From positions 1,467,649-1,531,648 of the forward strand of contig JAUFSD010000014.1 of NCBI GenBank assembly GCA_033030425.1: a stretch of DNA of 64,000 nt. The letters run 5' to 3'. Each line of letters opens with the position of its first letter. The stretch's first letter is position 1. The notes beneath the pieces were generated by a model, which saw only the letters and a list, made by a program, of their open reading frames with translations, searched no databases and was not told the DNA's origin. This stretch comes from Verpa conica. Its lineage: Eukaryota; Ascomycota; Pezizomycetes; Pezizales; Morchellaceae. This document shows, piece after piece, positions 1-9,253 of the stretch. Position numbers and translations under genes: made by a program.

Positions 1-245
1 TTTTACACTCCATCAACACAGTGTCAAAACTGTCAACAATACGGCCACCATCATCTGCGCTGCAAAAGTGAAGCTTGCTGTGCGGTGTGCGCTGGCTCCC
101 ATCATTCCTCCGAACATAAGTGCCACTCCTGTAAGGGAGGCATTAAGTGCACCTACTTACCCATCAAGTGCGTCAATTGTCTACAGAACCCAGAACATAA
201 GGCCAACGACCCAGCTTGCCCCACGCGAGCCAAGTTATCCATTAG

Positions 246-623
246 TTTCACGGATGGATGTGCAGGGATACTCGGGGGATATTAAGCGGTGCCCTGTGCA
301 CGTAGGAGAATTGAGGTAGGGTAATCGGGGTTGGAAAGTGGGAACAAGGGAATTGTGCAAGCGGGGATTTTTGTATAAATAGGGAGCGTTGCTCCCTCTC
401 TGTAATAGTTTTTCTCTTCTTTCCTTACGCAACGTCTCTTCAGTTAGATTCAATAGAAGCTTTTTCTTCTCGCTGCCTCTCTACCACTACATCGCTACGC
501 GATCGCTGAATCCACTGTGACTACATCACAAACTCTTGGTATTTTGCTTGCAACGGATAGTTGCCTTGCCATTAAGTTAGTTGTGTCCTGTGGCTACGCT
601 GCTCCCACGCTGTCCCCTTGAAA
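246..623 (+). mobile_element. PB1: intact 378-bp PB element with 5-bp TSD ATTAG
   Basis: This is the only empty PB copy in the window and defines the element. It starts TTTCACGGA, ends CCCCTTGAAA, and is flanked by ATTAG at 241-245 and 624-628. It sits inside a LINE ORF1 whose sequence is otherwise collinear. The ends form a short imperfect inverted repeat (TTTCAmGG). The left half carries a TATA box and a small hairpin. The site used by LINEs in the other copies is intact here at 427-443 (ACGCAACGTCTCTTCAG). A 5-bp TSD, an internal promoter and about 380 bp would fit a solo LTR with unusual ends or a non-autonomous DNA element. No coding capacity is seen. Confidence 0.85.
374..396 (+). promoter_or_regulatory. 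TATA box and adjacent hairpin of PB1
   Basis: TATAAAT is followed directly by the 6-bp-stem palindrome GGGAGC-GTT-GCTCCC. All four PB copies keep this arrangement (TATAAATA, TATAAAAA or TATAAAAG followed by GGGAGCGwyGCTCCC). Such conservation suggests a working RNA polymerase II core promoter. The LINE landing site lies about 60 bp downstream of the TATA box, so it is probably just inside the transcript. Confidence 0.65.
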
Positions 624-1167
624 ATTAGGAAAGGTAAGGAAATTGAGGTAGTCATGACAGACTAAGGGTCTTTTTTCTTTTTTCTACGTTTTTCCTTTTT
701 ATTCTTTTACGATCGCAGCCAGTCTGTTAAAATTCTTCGGTTATAAGGTTATTTTTCTCTCGCAGTTTTTCCTTACATGTTTTGATCTGGTCAGGCAGTT
801 TTCTTGTTGCTTCATGTTTGTAACTTATTTTTAGTGCGCGCCATCTCTATGGCTTACCTAATAGGCCTTGGGCCTAGATGGGAAATAAATACTACTACTA
901 CTACTACTACTTGCATTCAATACCATACCTACCTTGTCCCTGAGTTCCTAGTCTCTCGATACTAGTCTTGCCTCGTGATTATCTTTCAAGGGGGACAGCG
1001 TGAGGACAACGTAACCACAGGACACAACTAACTTAATGGCAAGGCAACTATCCGTTGCAAGCAAAATACCAAGAGTTTGTGATGTAGTCACAGTGGGTTC
1101 AGCGATCGCGTAGCGATGTAATGGTAGAGAGGCAGCGAGAAGAGAAAGCTTCTATTGAGTCTAACTG

Positions 1168-3202
1168 AAGAGAGAGAGAGAGAGAGAGTTTTTATTTCCC
1201 ATCTAGGCCCGGGGCCCATTAGGTAAGCCATATAGATGGCGCGCACTGGAGGTAAATACAAAAATAAGAAGCGACAAGAAAACTACTTGACTAGGTCAAA
1301 ACGTGTAAGGAAAAACTACGAGAGAAAAATACCTTATAACTGAGGAAGTGTTACAGACTAGCCGTGGTCGTAAAGAAAAAAAGAAAATGTTCTGAAGAAA
1401 AAGAAACTCCCTAGTCCGTCATGACTACTTCGACTTCCTTACCTTTCTTGATGGATAATTTGGCTCGCGTAGGGCAAGCTGGGTCGTTGGCCTTATGTCC
1501 TGGGTTCTGCGGACAGTTAATGCACTTGATGGGTAGGTGGGTGCACTTAACGCCTCCCTTACAGGAGTGGCACTTATGTTTGGAGGAATGGTGGGAGCCA
1601 GCACACACTGCGCAGCAGGCTTCACTTTTGCAGCGTAGGTGGTGGTGGCCATAGCGTTGACAGTTTTGACACTGTGTGGATGGGGTGATGGGGATGAAGG
1701 GCTCGAGGCGGCACATCTTATTCAAGATGACTAGGTACCTGCACCCGAGGTTTTCGATGGTGACTCTTCCGGGGAAGGCGAGAATCATGGAGGAGTGGTT
1801 TTTGTTGGTCCGGTCTCTACTGAGCCATCTGGGAATTTGTGCTAGCTGCACATTTGGGAGGTTAAGCTCGACGTGGGCGGCTATCTCTTCGCCCGCTTTA
1901 ACTCCGTCTCCAACGGACGTGGGGACTCCGTGGAGGATAAACTTGGACCAACGACTGTTGGCTTTGGCTGAGGTGGGGGAGAGACCGAGGGCAGACAGTG
2001 CCGCACAGATGTTTTCTGAATACGGTGCCGCATTCTCTCCTGGTTGATTAGGGCCGCCAGAGAAGACCAGGTTTGACTTGCTGGTGTATCGGGCCATGAG
2101 GAAGGAAACTCCCGTTCCCTTAAGGGTGCTGTTGACTTTGGCCAGGATAGAGTCTTCAGTGACCCTGTCTGGCGCTGGTTCAGAGAGTTCTATCACAAAC
2201 TCTCTGTTGATCTTTGTGTACTGGGGTTTGAAGAGGGGTTCAACCTTCTTCTTTTTGGCTGGAGGGGAGGGGGCCTTGGGTGCTGGCTGGGCTGGCTTCT
2301 TTGCCGCCTCAGCGTAGCTGGCCTTTGTTTGTTTGTGAGGTTTAGGAGCCGCCGGTTTTGGGGCCTTTGGCTGTTGTGGTTGTGGCTGTGGTACTGGTGG
2401 GGAGGGTTGTTGTGGGCGGGTGTTGGTCTGTAAGCGAGCCACGGTCGCTTTGAGGTAGACTACCTCGTCTGTCAGGGTGTGAATGGAATTGAGGAGGGGG
2501 GAGATGGCGTTATGGATCAGCCAGGTGGTGTAGTTGACTGTCCCGCTCTTAGATTCAACGGAGGGGGGGAGGTAGGAGACCTTAGGGTCATAGGGGGCCA
2601 GGAAGTCTGGCTGGTCCAGAGACATCTCGGTGTCCTGGGTTTGGGGGGTAGGGTCTTTGAGGGGGGTCTCCACCTCGAAACTCTCTGCCAAAGCAGAGAA
2701 ACGACTACCGCTGGCGGTAGAGTCGACTCTAGGTCGTTTTGAAGGGGAGGCGGATCTGGAGGAGGAGGAGGCCGCTGTGCCAAAGGGAAGGAAGGTCTGG
2801 GTGAGCGGGGTCAGGGCGGGGGTGGATCCAGGAGTGGCGGCCATCACTTTTTCTGTGTGCCTCCGCTGGATTTCCGTTTCAATGTCCGCCGTTTTCTGCT
2901 GAAAGTAGGCCCAGTTGTTGTTGGCAATCTGGTAGCCTGATTTAGTGTGCTGTTGGAGAGTCATTCTCCTTCTCGCTTTGAGCAGCAATTTCAAGTCAGA
3001 ATCGTCGTATTCGCTTAGGGGTTTGTCGGCAAAGGGGTCGACATAGTCGATGTAGGCACCGGAGAAGGACATTTCTGAAGGTACGCAAGGCTTCAGAAAG
3101 AAATAGGGTATATAGATCGAAAGACTCTTATCAAAAGGAACTTGCCCGAAGGTTTGCACCCGTGAAAGAGGAAAAGGTCGTGGTATAGACACGCTCCCTA
3201 GG
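1168..3202 (-). mobile_element. ORF1-only LINE copy B (2.04 kb)
   Basis: The structure on the minus strand is a 5' UTR starting CTAGGGAGCGTGTC, a single ORF1, and a 3' UTR ending GGGCCTAGATGGGAAATAAA and a (CT)n tail at about 1168-1188. There is no trace of an endonuclease/reverse transcriptase ORF between ORF1 and the tail. It lies directly downstream of copy A, tail to head, both inside PB2. Length and structure match copies A and C, so this is a family and not a one-off deletion. It would need the enzymes of another LINE to move. Confidence 0.85.
1411..3072 (-). CDS. LINE ORF1 (gag-like) protein, copy B, 553 aa
   Basis: The reading frame is intact. The ATG at 3072 (MSFSGAYIDYVDPFADKPL) is chosen because the same start context is conserved in all three copies. 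The frame stays open upstream, but only through 5' UTR and the tail of the neighbouring element. In order the protein has an acidic N-terminus with LSEYDD, a Ser/Pro-rich linker containing SPSKRPR, a short helix near WLIHNAISPLL, a Pro/Lys/Ala-rich basic stretch, a conserved RNA-binding-like middle (from INREFVIEL to YLVILNKMCRLEPF), and a C-terminal Cys/His knuckle array. This layout is typical of Tad1-clade LINE ORF1 RNA-binding proteins that package element RNA. No enzymatic domain is present. Confidence 0.85.
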   Translation of the reverse strand: MSFSGAYIDYVDPFADKPLSEYDDSDLKLLLKARRRMTLQQHTKSGYQIANNNWAYFQQKTADIETEIQRRHTEKVMAATPGSTPALTPLTQTFLPFGTAASSSSRSASPSKRPRVDSTASGSRFSALAESFEVETPLKDPTPQTQDTEMSLDQPDFLAPYDPKVSYLPPSVESKSGTVNYTTWLIHNAISPLLNSIHTLTDEVVYLKATVARLQTNTRPQQPSPPVPQPQPQQPKAPKPAAPKPHKQTKASYAEAAKKPAQPAPKAPSPPAKKKKVEPLFKPQYTKINREFVIELSEPAPDRVTEDSILAKVNSTLKGTGVSFLMARYTSKSNLVFSGGPNQPGENAAPYSENICAALSALGLSPTSAKANSRWSKFILHGVPTSVGDGVKAGEEIAAHVELNLPNVQLAQIPRWLSRDRTNKNHSSMILAFPGRVTIENLGCRYLVILNKMCRLEPFIPITPSTQCQNCQRYGHHHLRCKSEACCAVCAGSHHSSKHKCHSCKGGVKCTHLPIKCINCPQNPGHKANDPACPTRAKLSIKKGKEVEVVMTD

Positions 3203-5243
3203 AAGAGAGAGAGAGAGAGAGAGAGAGATTTTATTTCCCATCTAGGCCCGAGGCCCATTAGGTAAGCCATATAGATGGCGCGCACTGGAGGTAAATACAA
3301 ACAATAAGAAGCGACAAGAAAGCTACTTGACTTAGATCAAAACGTGTAAGGAAAAAACTACAAGAGAAAAACACCTTATAACCAAAAATTTTTAACAGAC
3401 TAGCCGTGGTCGTAAAGAGAAAAAGAAAACGTTCTGAAGAAAAAGGAACTCCCTAGTCTGTCATGACTACTTCGACTTCTTTACCTTTCTTGATGGATAA
3501 CTTGGCTCGCGTAGGGCAAGCTGGGTCGTTGGCCTTATGTCCTGGGTTCTGCGGGCAGTTGACACACTTAATGGGTAAATGAGTGCACTTAACGCCTCCT
3601 TTACAGGAGTGGCACTTATGTTCAGAGGAGTGATGAGAGCCCGCACACACTGCGCAGCAAGCTTCACTTTTGCAGCGTAGATGATGGTGGCCGTAGCGTT
3701 GACAGTTTTGACACTGTGTAGATGGGGTGATTGGGATGAAGGGTTCGAGGCGGCACATCTTATTCAAGATGACTAGGTACCTGCACCCGAGGTTTTCGAT
3801 GGTGACTCTTCCGGGAAAGGCGAGAATCATGGAGGAGTGATTTTTATTGGTCCGGTCTCTGCTGAGCCATCTGGGAATTTGTGCTAATTGCACATTTGGG
3901 AGGTTAAGCTCGACGTGGGCAGCTATCTCTTCGCCCGCTTTGACTCCATCTCCGACGGATGTAGGGACTCCGTGGAGGATAAACTTGGACCAACGGCTGT
4001 TGGCTTTGGCTGAGGTGGGGGAGAGGCCGAGGGCAGATAGTGCCGCACAGATGTTTTCTGAGTACGGTGCCGCATTTTCTCCTGGTTGATTAGGGCCGCC
4101 AGAGAAGACCAGGTTTGACTTGCTGGTGTATCGGGCCATGAGGAAGGAAACTCCCGTTCCCTTGAGGGTGTTGTTGACTTTGGCTAGGATAGAGTCTTCA
4201 GAGACCCTATCTGGGGCTGGTTCAGAGAGTTCTATCACAAATTCTCTGTTGATCTTCGTGTATTGGGGTTTGAAGAGGGGTTCTACCTTCTTCTTCTTGG
4301 CTGGAGGGGAGGGGGCCTTGGGTGCTGGCTGGGCGGGCTTCTTTGCTGCCTCGGCGTAGCTGGCCTTGGTTTGTTTCTGAGGTTTAGGAGCCGCAGGTTT
4401 TGGGGCCTTTGGCTGTTGAGGTTGTGGCTGTGGTACTGGTGGAGGGGGTTGTTGTGGACGGGTGTTGGTCTGTAAGCGAGCCACGGTCGCCTTGAGGTAG
4501 ACCACCTCGTCTGTCAAGGTGTCGATGGATTTAAGAAGGGGGGAGATGGCGTTGTGGATCAGCCAGGTGGTGTAATTGACTGTCCCGCTCTTGGACTCAA
4601 CTAAGGGGGGAAGATAGGAGGTTTTAGGATCGTACGGGGCCAGGAAGTCTGGCTGGTCCAAGGACATCTCGACGTCCTGGGTCTGGGGGGTGGGGTCTTT
4701 GAGGGGGGTTTCCAACTCAAAACTTTCTGCCAAAGCAGAGAAACGGCTACCACTAGCGGTAGAGTCGACTCTAGGTCGTTTTGAGGGGGATGCGGATCTG
4801 GAGGAGGAGGAGGCCACGGTGCCAAAGGGGAGGACACTTTGGGTGAGCGGGGTAAACGAGGGGGTGGATCCAGGAGTGGCGGCCATGACTTTCTCAGTCT
4901 GCCTCCGCTGGATTTCTGTCTTGATTTCCGCCGTCTTTTGCTGGAAATAGGCCCAGTTGTTGTTAGCCATCTGGTAGCCCGCCTTGGTGTGCTGCTGTTG
5001 CGTGGTTCTTTTCCTCGCTTTGAACAGTATTTCCAGGTGAGAATCGTCGTATTCGCTTAGGGGTTTGTCGGCGAAGGGGTCGACATAGTCGACGTAGGGG
5101 CCGGAGAAGGACATTTCTGAAGGTACGCAAGGCTTCAGAAAGAAATAAAGTATATAGATCGAAAGACTCTTATCAAAAGGAACTTGCCCGAAGGTTTGCG
5201 CCCGTGAAAGAGGAAAAGGTCGTGGTATAGACACGCTCCCTAG
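3203..5243 (-). mobile_element. ORF1-only LINE copy A (2.04 kb)
   Basis: It has the same layout as copy B: 5' end at CTAGGGAGCG immediately after the PB2 sequence ACGCAACGTCTCTTC, one ORF1, a 3' UTR and a (CT)n tail at 3203-3228 that abuts the 5' end of copy B. The tail-to-head tandem fits a second insertion into the target sequence regenerated by the first. Site-specific LINEs are known to form such arrays. Confidence 0.85.
3453..5114 (-). CDS. LINE ORF1 (gag-like) protein, copy A, 553 aa
   Basis: The ORF is intact and nearly identical in sequence and length to copies B and C, with the conserved start MSFSGPYVDYVDPFADKPL. The Ser/Pro-rich linker, the basic Pro/Lys/Ala stretch, the conserved central domain and the terminal knuckles (CQNCQRYGHHHLRC and following CC, CHSC and CVNC clusters) are all present. 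Differences from copy B are scattered single residues, mostly in the N-terminal 100 residues. Three intact frames suggest recent activity or selection on ORF1. The likely role is RNA binding in a retrotransposition particle. Confidence 0.85.
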   Translation of the reverse strand: MSFSGPYVDYVDPFADKPLSEYDDSHLEILFKARKRTTQQQHTKAGYQMANNNWAYFQQKTAEIKTEIQRRQTEKVMAATPGSTPSFTPLTQSVLPFGTVASSSSRSASPSKRPRVDSTASGSRFSALAESFELETPLKDPTPQTQDVEMSLDQPDFLAPYDPKTSYLPPLVESKSGTVNYTTWLIHNAISPLLKSIDTLTDEVVYLKATVARLQTNTRPQQPPPPVPQPQPQQPKAPKPAAPKPQKQTKASYAEAAKKPAQPAPKAPSPPAKKKKVEPLFKPQYTKINREFVIELSEPAPDRVSEDSILAKVNNTLKGTGVSFLMARYTSKSNLVFSGGPNQPGENAAPYSENICAALSALGLSPTSAKANSRWSKFILHGVPTSVGDGVKAGEEIAAHVELNLPNVQLAQIPRWLSRDRTNKNHSSMILAFPGRVTIENLGCRYLVILNKMCRLEPFIPITPSTQCQNCQRYGHHHLRCKSEACCAVCAGSHHSSEHKCHSCKGGVKCTHLPIKCVNCPQNPGHKANDPACPTRAKLSIKKGKEVEVVMTD

Positions 5244-5435
5244 GAAGAGACGTTGCGTAAAGAAGAAAGAAAGAAAACTATTACAGAAAGGGAGCGACGC
5301 TCCCTTTTTATACCCCAAATCCCACTTTATACAATGCCCTTGTTCTCATCCTGAACACCTGTTACCCTACCTTCCTCCTTGTATAAGTCACGACAAGACT
5401 TACCCTGGCGCCCCTGATCGCTCCGTGAAATTATC

Positions 5436-5972
5436 GCCTGCTGTTCTCCAATAGGTGATCGGTTTTTACAGTACCCAAGTTTTCTGTCCGCGTCGCCTAG
5501 ACACACTCCCCTCACTAAGGCCCTTGCTACACAGATACAGGAGGATGAGGATTAGGTAAGTAGTAATAATACTAGGCCTTTGAGGCCGCAAGTGGTTTTC
5601 CACAGGGTAACGGAAATAGCTAAGCACCTCACCCAGCTGGTCTATAAGCTAAGGCACGTACGAATACAAGTGATGCATAAGGTTATATCAACGATTGATT
5701 AAAAAGATCATGATCTAGCTACATTAAAGTAATTTATTTTATGGCACTAGTGCCAAGACCAGTGCCAAGGTAAAACACGTGATGAATTCCCGTGACATGG
5801 TCTCTCATATACCCTTCGGCAAGACTACGAGGTTGCCAATCTCGCGGAGGACTTACTACGGGGAAAACCAGTAAACCTCTAAAATAGGCCAAAATATAGC
5901 CCTGTCGAGGACTCAACCTACCTTCCAGAGGCATCTAAATAAGCTCACCATGGGAAGGGCGTATCGAAGCTA
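5436..5972. other. Intergenic, no gene recognised
   Basis: This stretch follows the PB2 target duplication. It holds only short frames without recognisable protein features and no LINE-like sequence. It ends at the left terminal repeat of the next MITE. Confidence 0.5.
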
Positions 5973-6207
5973 TTGTAGGGGGACAAAAATACCCGGTCAC
6001 CTACAAGGTAACGAAAAGTTTGAGATGAGTATCACTACACAACCAAAATAGATAACAGAAAGTTCAATTTGGGAAAGAATGCATTAATAGTCTATGCACT
6101 ATTTACATTTATTAATCTATATATTGTTGTGGAGGAATATATTATATATATCTAGATGAGGCTCTCGGTTGCTATGAGAGTGACCGGGTATTTTTGTCCC
6201 CCTACAA
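5973..6207. mobile_element. MITE, 235 bp, TIR TTGTAGGGGGACAAAAATAC, TA target
   Basis: Perfect 28-bp terminal inverted repeats (5973-6000 and 6180-6207) are flanked by TA at 5971-5972 and 6208-6209. The TA duplication suggests mobilisation by a Tc1/mariner-superfamily (Fot1/pogo-like) transposase. The interior is A/T rich and noncoding. It shares its TIR pattern with the 401-bp element at 13.5 kb. Confidence 0.85.
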
Positions 6208-6696
6208 TACGACTACTCATATTAGCGCCGTATAAAAGTCAGGTCCCCGAGACCATGATTCCCAGAGACTAGCAACTCTATAGTCATCGGATAATGACTT
6301 ATACCGGCTTCCGTGTGTTTGTGCTTCCTACATGTAAAATATAACTCCAAAAAGCATCTTCCTCAGCAAGAATACTGCAGTTATAGCCTAGAAAGAGCAC
6401 TCTACACACCTCAGTAGCATGAAATATATGTTATTAAGGATCCTTTATGATTGATGTATAGATAAATCTATAGAGAGGTAAGTGGTCTTAGTTATTGCTA
6501 GTGTAAGGTAGCAAGTAGCAGACTTGCGATTTGTTATCTTAGGCTAGACGTAATACATATTTAACTACTACAGACTTGAATCCCTTGTCCTATAGTTATG
6601 AATGGAAAGAGAATGAGTGATAAAAGATAAAGAGGAAAAAGTAAAGTCAAAATAACTATTCCACCTCACGATAAAACATTGGCCTATCAACAATAA
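6208..6696. other. Intergenic A/T-rich spacer
   Basis: No gene, terminal repeat or LINE tail is seen. It is the 3' flank of the convergent minus-strand gene that ends at 6697. Confidence 0.5.
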
Positions 6697-7377
6697 TCAG
6701 AAAATTGAGGTAAGCCAATCCTTAGCCTCTACAAAACAATCTGCAACCTTATTAAAAGCCTTTTCAACCTCCGCCCACACTTCTTTCAAAAAATTAACTA
6801 TCGCCTGCGCGATTTCCACAATTTTGCCAACTGCCGCCTCCCAGAACACCATAAACCCACTCATGATAGTCCCCCAAAGGTCGGCTGCTGCGTCCTGCTG
6901 ATCTTCGGGTAGATTGTTAATCATGTTGATTATTTTTTCGTTATTTTGATCAATGATCTCCGAGGATTTAGCCTTCATTTTTACTTTATTGGCCTCTAGC
7001 TTGGCCCTCCAGGCATTCTTGTCCGGCTTCTGTTCGTTCTTAAGACTGTTGGTCATCGTTTCGAATTCTTTCGTTTCAGCGCTGTGTTGATCGACACAAC
7101 CATTCCCGACACTCTTTATATCTGCTTTTGTGCTTGCATTGACAATATCAGCGGCCTTCAGTTTGAGGGCTGGGCCTCGGCTTATGAGACGTTGCTTGGT
7201 TTTTTCAATATCTCCATCGTCCTCCACGGGGTTCTCGGGATCGACAATAGGAGGGTAGAGCTCGAAGAATTTGCGAGTGTTTCCGGCTTCATTGCACTCT
7301 CTATAGAATTGTGCCATTCCTCGGAGCTTCAGCTCCCAAACGGGGGCTTCTTGGGCGGTTACGGTTTCGGTGGCCAT
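6697..7377 (-). CDS. Small protein with helical C-terminus, LPEDQQDAAADLWG family, 226 aa
   Basis: It is an uninterrupted ORF starting MATETVTAQEAP. The N-terminal half (about 1-75) has a segment around WELKLRGMAQFYRECNEAGN and an acidic patch EDDGDIEK. A charged Lys/Glu/Asn-rich middle (about 90-140) follows. The C-terminal about 75 residues look like a run of helices: after LPEDQQDAAADLWG come several amphipathic, Trp/Phe/Val-rich segments (GFMVFWEAAVGKIVEIAQ, FLKEVWAEVEKAF, DWLTSIF). The same core motif occurs in the protein at 9254, so the two are paralogues facing away from each other. No signal peptide is seen. The helical hydrophobic C-terminus could be membrane-active, but that is inference; I do not recognise a named domain. 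Confidence 0.7.
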   Translation of the reverse strand: MATETVTAQEAPVWELKLRGMAQFYRECNEAGNTRKFFELYPPIVDPENPVEDDGDIEKTKQRLISRGPALKLKAADIVNASTKADIKSVGNGCVDQHSAETKEFETMTNSLKNEQKPDKNAWRAKLEANKVKMKAKSSEIIDQNNEKIINMINNLPEDQQDAAADLWGTIMSGFMVFWEAAVGKIVEIAQAIVNFLKEVWAEVEKAFNKVADCFVEAKDWLTSIF

Positions 7378-9253
7378 TGCGCTATGAATAGCTTTAGTAA
7401 GTTGAATTTAAAGGATTTCGTAGGGTATCTTACATATCTGATTTCTGGATAGGTATTGTGAGAAGAGAGGTTACTATAGGATGGAGGTCCTGGGAAGGTA
7501 TTGCTATGAGAAATAGTTAGTGAGTTGATATTGAAAGAGAGGGCGGGATATAGTACCCTTTTTATAGATGGTAGATAGTTGTAATGAAGAGAGAACTTGA
7601 TGAAGTGTTGTGTTCTGGGAAAGATATTGCGGTGGGAAGCCTGGTTTATATAAGAATATGGGGACCGCTAGCGCGTCAGTGTTTTGTGTTATGAAGACTA
7701 ATGGGGCGTATGACTTGAGGCATCGGAAAGGTCTTAGAAATTTTTTTACCAAACTCTCTCCATAACCAGGATATTCTGCAGAGATAGAGTAACAGGTGGG
7801 CTTGACAAGGATGATTTCTGTGAAGGCTTTCGGCTTCTATCCAAACCGACAACGATATGCAACTCTGCTCGTATCTCAGCTGAAAATCAAGAAAAAATCG
7901 TATGATCCTCCGATTTCTATACGAGATAACCTCTCTGGCAAATCAAGTGACATCAAGACTGACTCCGAATAGGAAATAGAAGGCGAAGGTGCGGGAAAAG
8001 TTTTTATCACAGGTGGCGTTTGAAGTGGGTCTCGAGCGGGCAAATAAGTCTATCAATTAGTAAGAATAGCAATAGTATGTATATTCTTTCCAATATAAAC
8101 CAGTATAATTTGAACTGCCACAACTAATGGCGAGGCTTATGACTTGATAGATGATAAGGGCTTACCTTCTGCTACTCCACTGATCGTCAGTTGATACTAT
8201 CCCCCCGATTTGCTTATAAGTATAGCTTGCATATGCGTGGAAAAACGCTAAATCGTGGCTACAGCGGTGCATATATGAGGCTTTTTTTGCGGTCTAGAAA
8301 ACAGGCTACTACATTTCAATAGCTACAAGATTTACAGTTGATCTAATCAACAAAAAAGTCCCGTTGCTTGGATATTCAATTCCTTGATGAATGAACTCGT
8401 AAGCCCATAGCATATATTACATGAGCCAAGTCTGTATGCCTTGTAAAAACAAGTATGTTAGCTAGAGCGTAGCAAAAAGAAAAAATCACAGCTAACAATA
8501 TTATTCCTAATCCTGATAGCCCATATTACTAGTGTTGGAACGCCAAATAGTTGCCGAAAGTTGTATATGATGGTGGGTGCGCCTTACGCACCTCAGTGGT
8601 AGTAAGACTAAGAAAACACCAGGGCCTAGACTACCGGGGAAATAATGTGGCTTTATCCTGCATACCATCTACTACTACCCCTACTAGTCTATACCACAGA
8701 CTCCTTATCCTTCTAATCGGCCAAAATGAACTACATCGCGAAACTGCCCCACTTGAACAGTCGGGATTTAAATAATAGCTCGCAACCGAGGAGGCTAGAA
8801 CTACACGATCTAGTGCCAGGCTTCTAGGGGTGTTCAGGGTGTTCCCACTATACATGGGATAGCACTACTAGTACATAACACTTGCATGGATTCGTGAAAC
8901 AGGGAGGAGGGGGCATTCAGCTATGAGATTCAGCTGAACCCCAAGATTTGCAGAATTATTACGTAGCAGAAGAACAGGTTCTTGTGATTATGATGATTTA
9001 CGTATTGCCCTACATGAATAATAATCCCAAATTTACATTCCCTTGTGTGAACAGATGCCATAAACCGCGAAAATTGCTGTTCTCTGCCAGTAGATAAAAC
9101 CCATATCACTCCCCCCACCCCAACTCGCTATCACTCAACATCTTTTCTCAATAAAATCATTACTATTACTATCACACCTCAAAGGTACTATTGTTACCAC
9201 TCATATTACTCAAGCGCCGAGCAAAACTGATAATAAATACAAGCCCTAGAATT
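7378..9253. other. Intergenic region between the divergent paralogues
   Basis: This 1.9-kb stretch would carry the promoters of both divergent genes. No convincing coding sequence is visible. A short hairpin GGTGCG-CCTTA-CGCACC lies near 8567. Just upstream of the plus-strand gene the sequence is C/T/A-rich (about 9110-9190), which is common in fungal promoters. Confidence 0.4.

Larger units (their letters stand above)
1..664 (+). pseudogene. LINE ORF1 (gag-like) C-terminal fragment, interrupted
   Basis: The fragment encodes CQNCQQYGHHHLRC and further Cys/His clusters (CCAVCAGSHH, CHSCKGG, CVNC) near-identical to the C-termini of the three intact ORF1 copies in the window. This is the nucleic-acid-binding zinc-knuckle region of Tad1-clade LINE ORF1 proteins. 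Coding stops being collinear at 245, where PB1 begins, and the final short segment reappears after PB1. The gene is therefore broken by a transposon and cannot make a normal ORF1 protein. Confidence 0.8.
1..912 (+). mobile_element. LINE of the gag-type family, 3' half, split by element PB1
   Basis: The left edge of the window lies inside this copy. Bases 1-245 encode the cysteine-knuckle C-terminus of a LINE ORF1 protein. The reading is interrupted by PB1 and resumes at about 624 with the last ORF1 codons, ending at a stop near 664. A 3' UTR follows that matches the other gag-type LINEs here, with the shared GGGCCTAGATGGGAAATAAA ending. The tail is (TAC)n at about 889-912 instead of the (CT)n seen in the other copies. 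It is a relative of the ORF1-only elements, and its 5' part lies outside the window. Confidence 0.85.
984..5430 (-). mobile_element. PB2, interrupted by two tandem ORF1-only LINEs; TSD TTATC
   Basis: On the minus strand the PB 5' part lies at about 5244-5430 and the PB 3' part at 984-1167. Both outer edges match PB1 (TTTCACGGA and CCCTTGAAA). They are flanked by TTATC at 979-983 and 5431-5435, which proves that the two halves belong to one insertion. The interruption falls exactly at the TCTCTTC/AG site that is intact in PB1. The promoter half has a TATAAAAA box near 5313. Confidence 0.85.

Noticed and set aside
1165..1190. The (GA)n tract as an independent microsatellite
   Set aside because: It is the tail of LINE copy B, and the same tail ends copies A and C.
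3073..3300. N-terminal extension of ORF1 copy B up to 3300
   Set aside because: The extension runs through the 5' UTR and the (CT)n tail of the neighbouring LINE. The ATG at 3072 is conserved in all copies.
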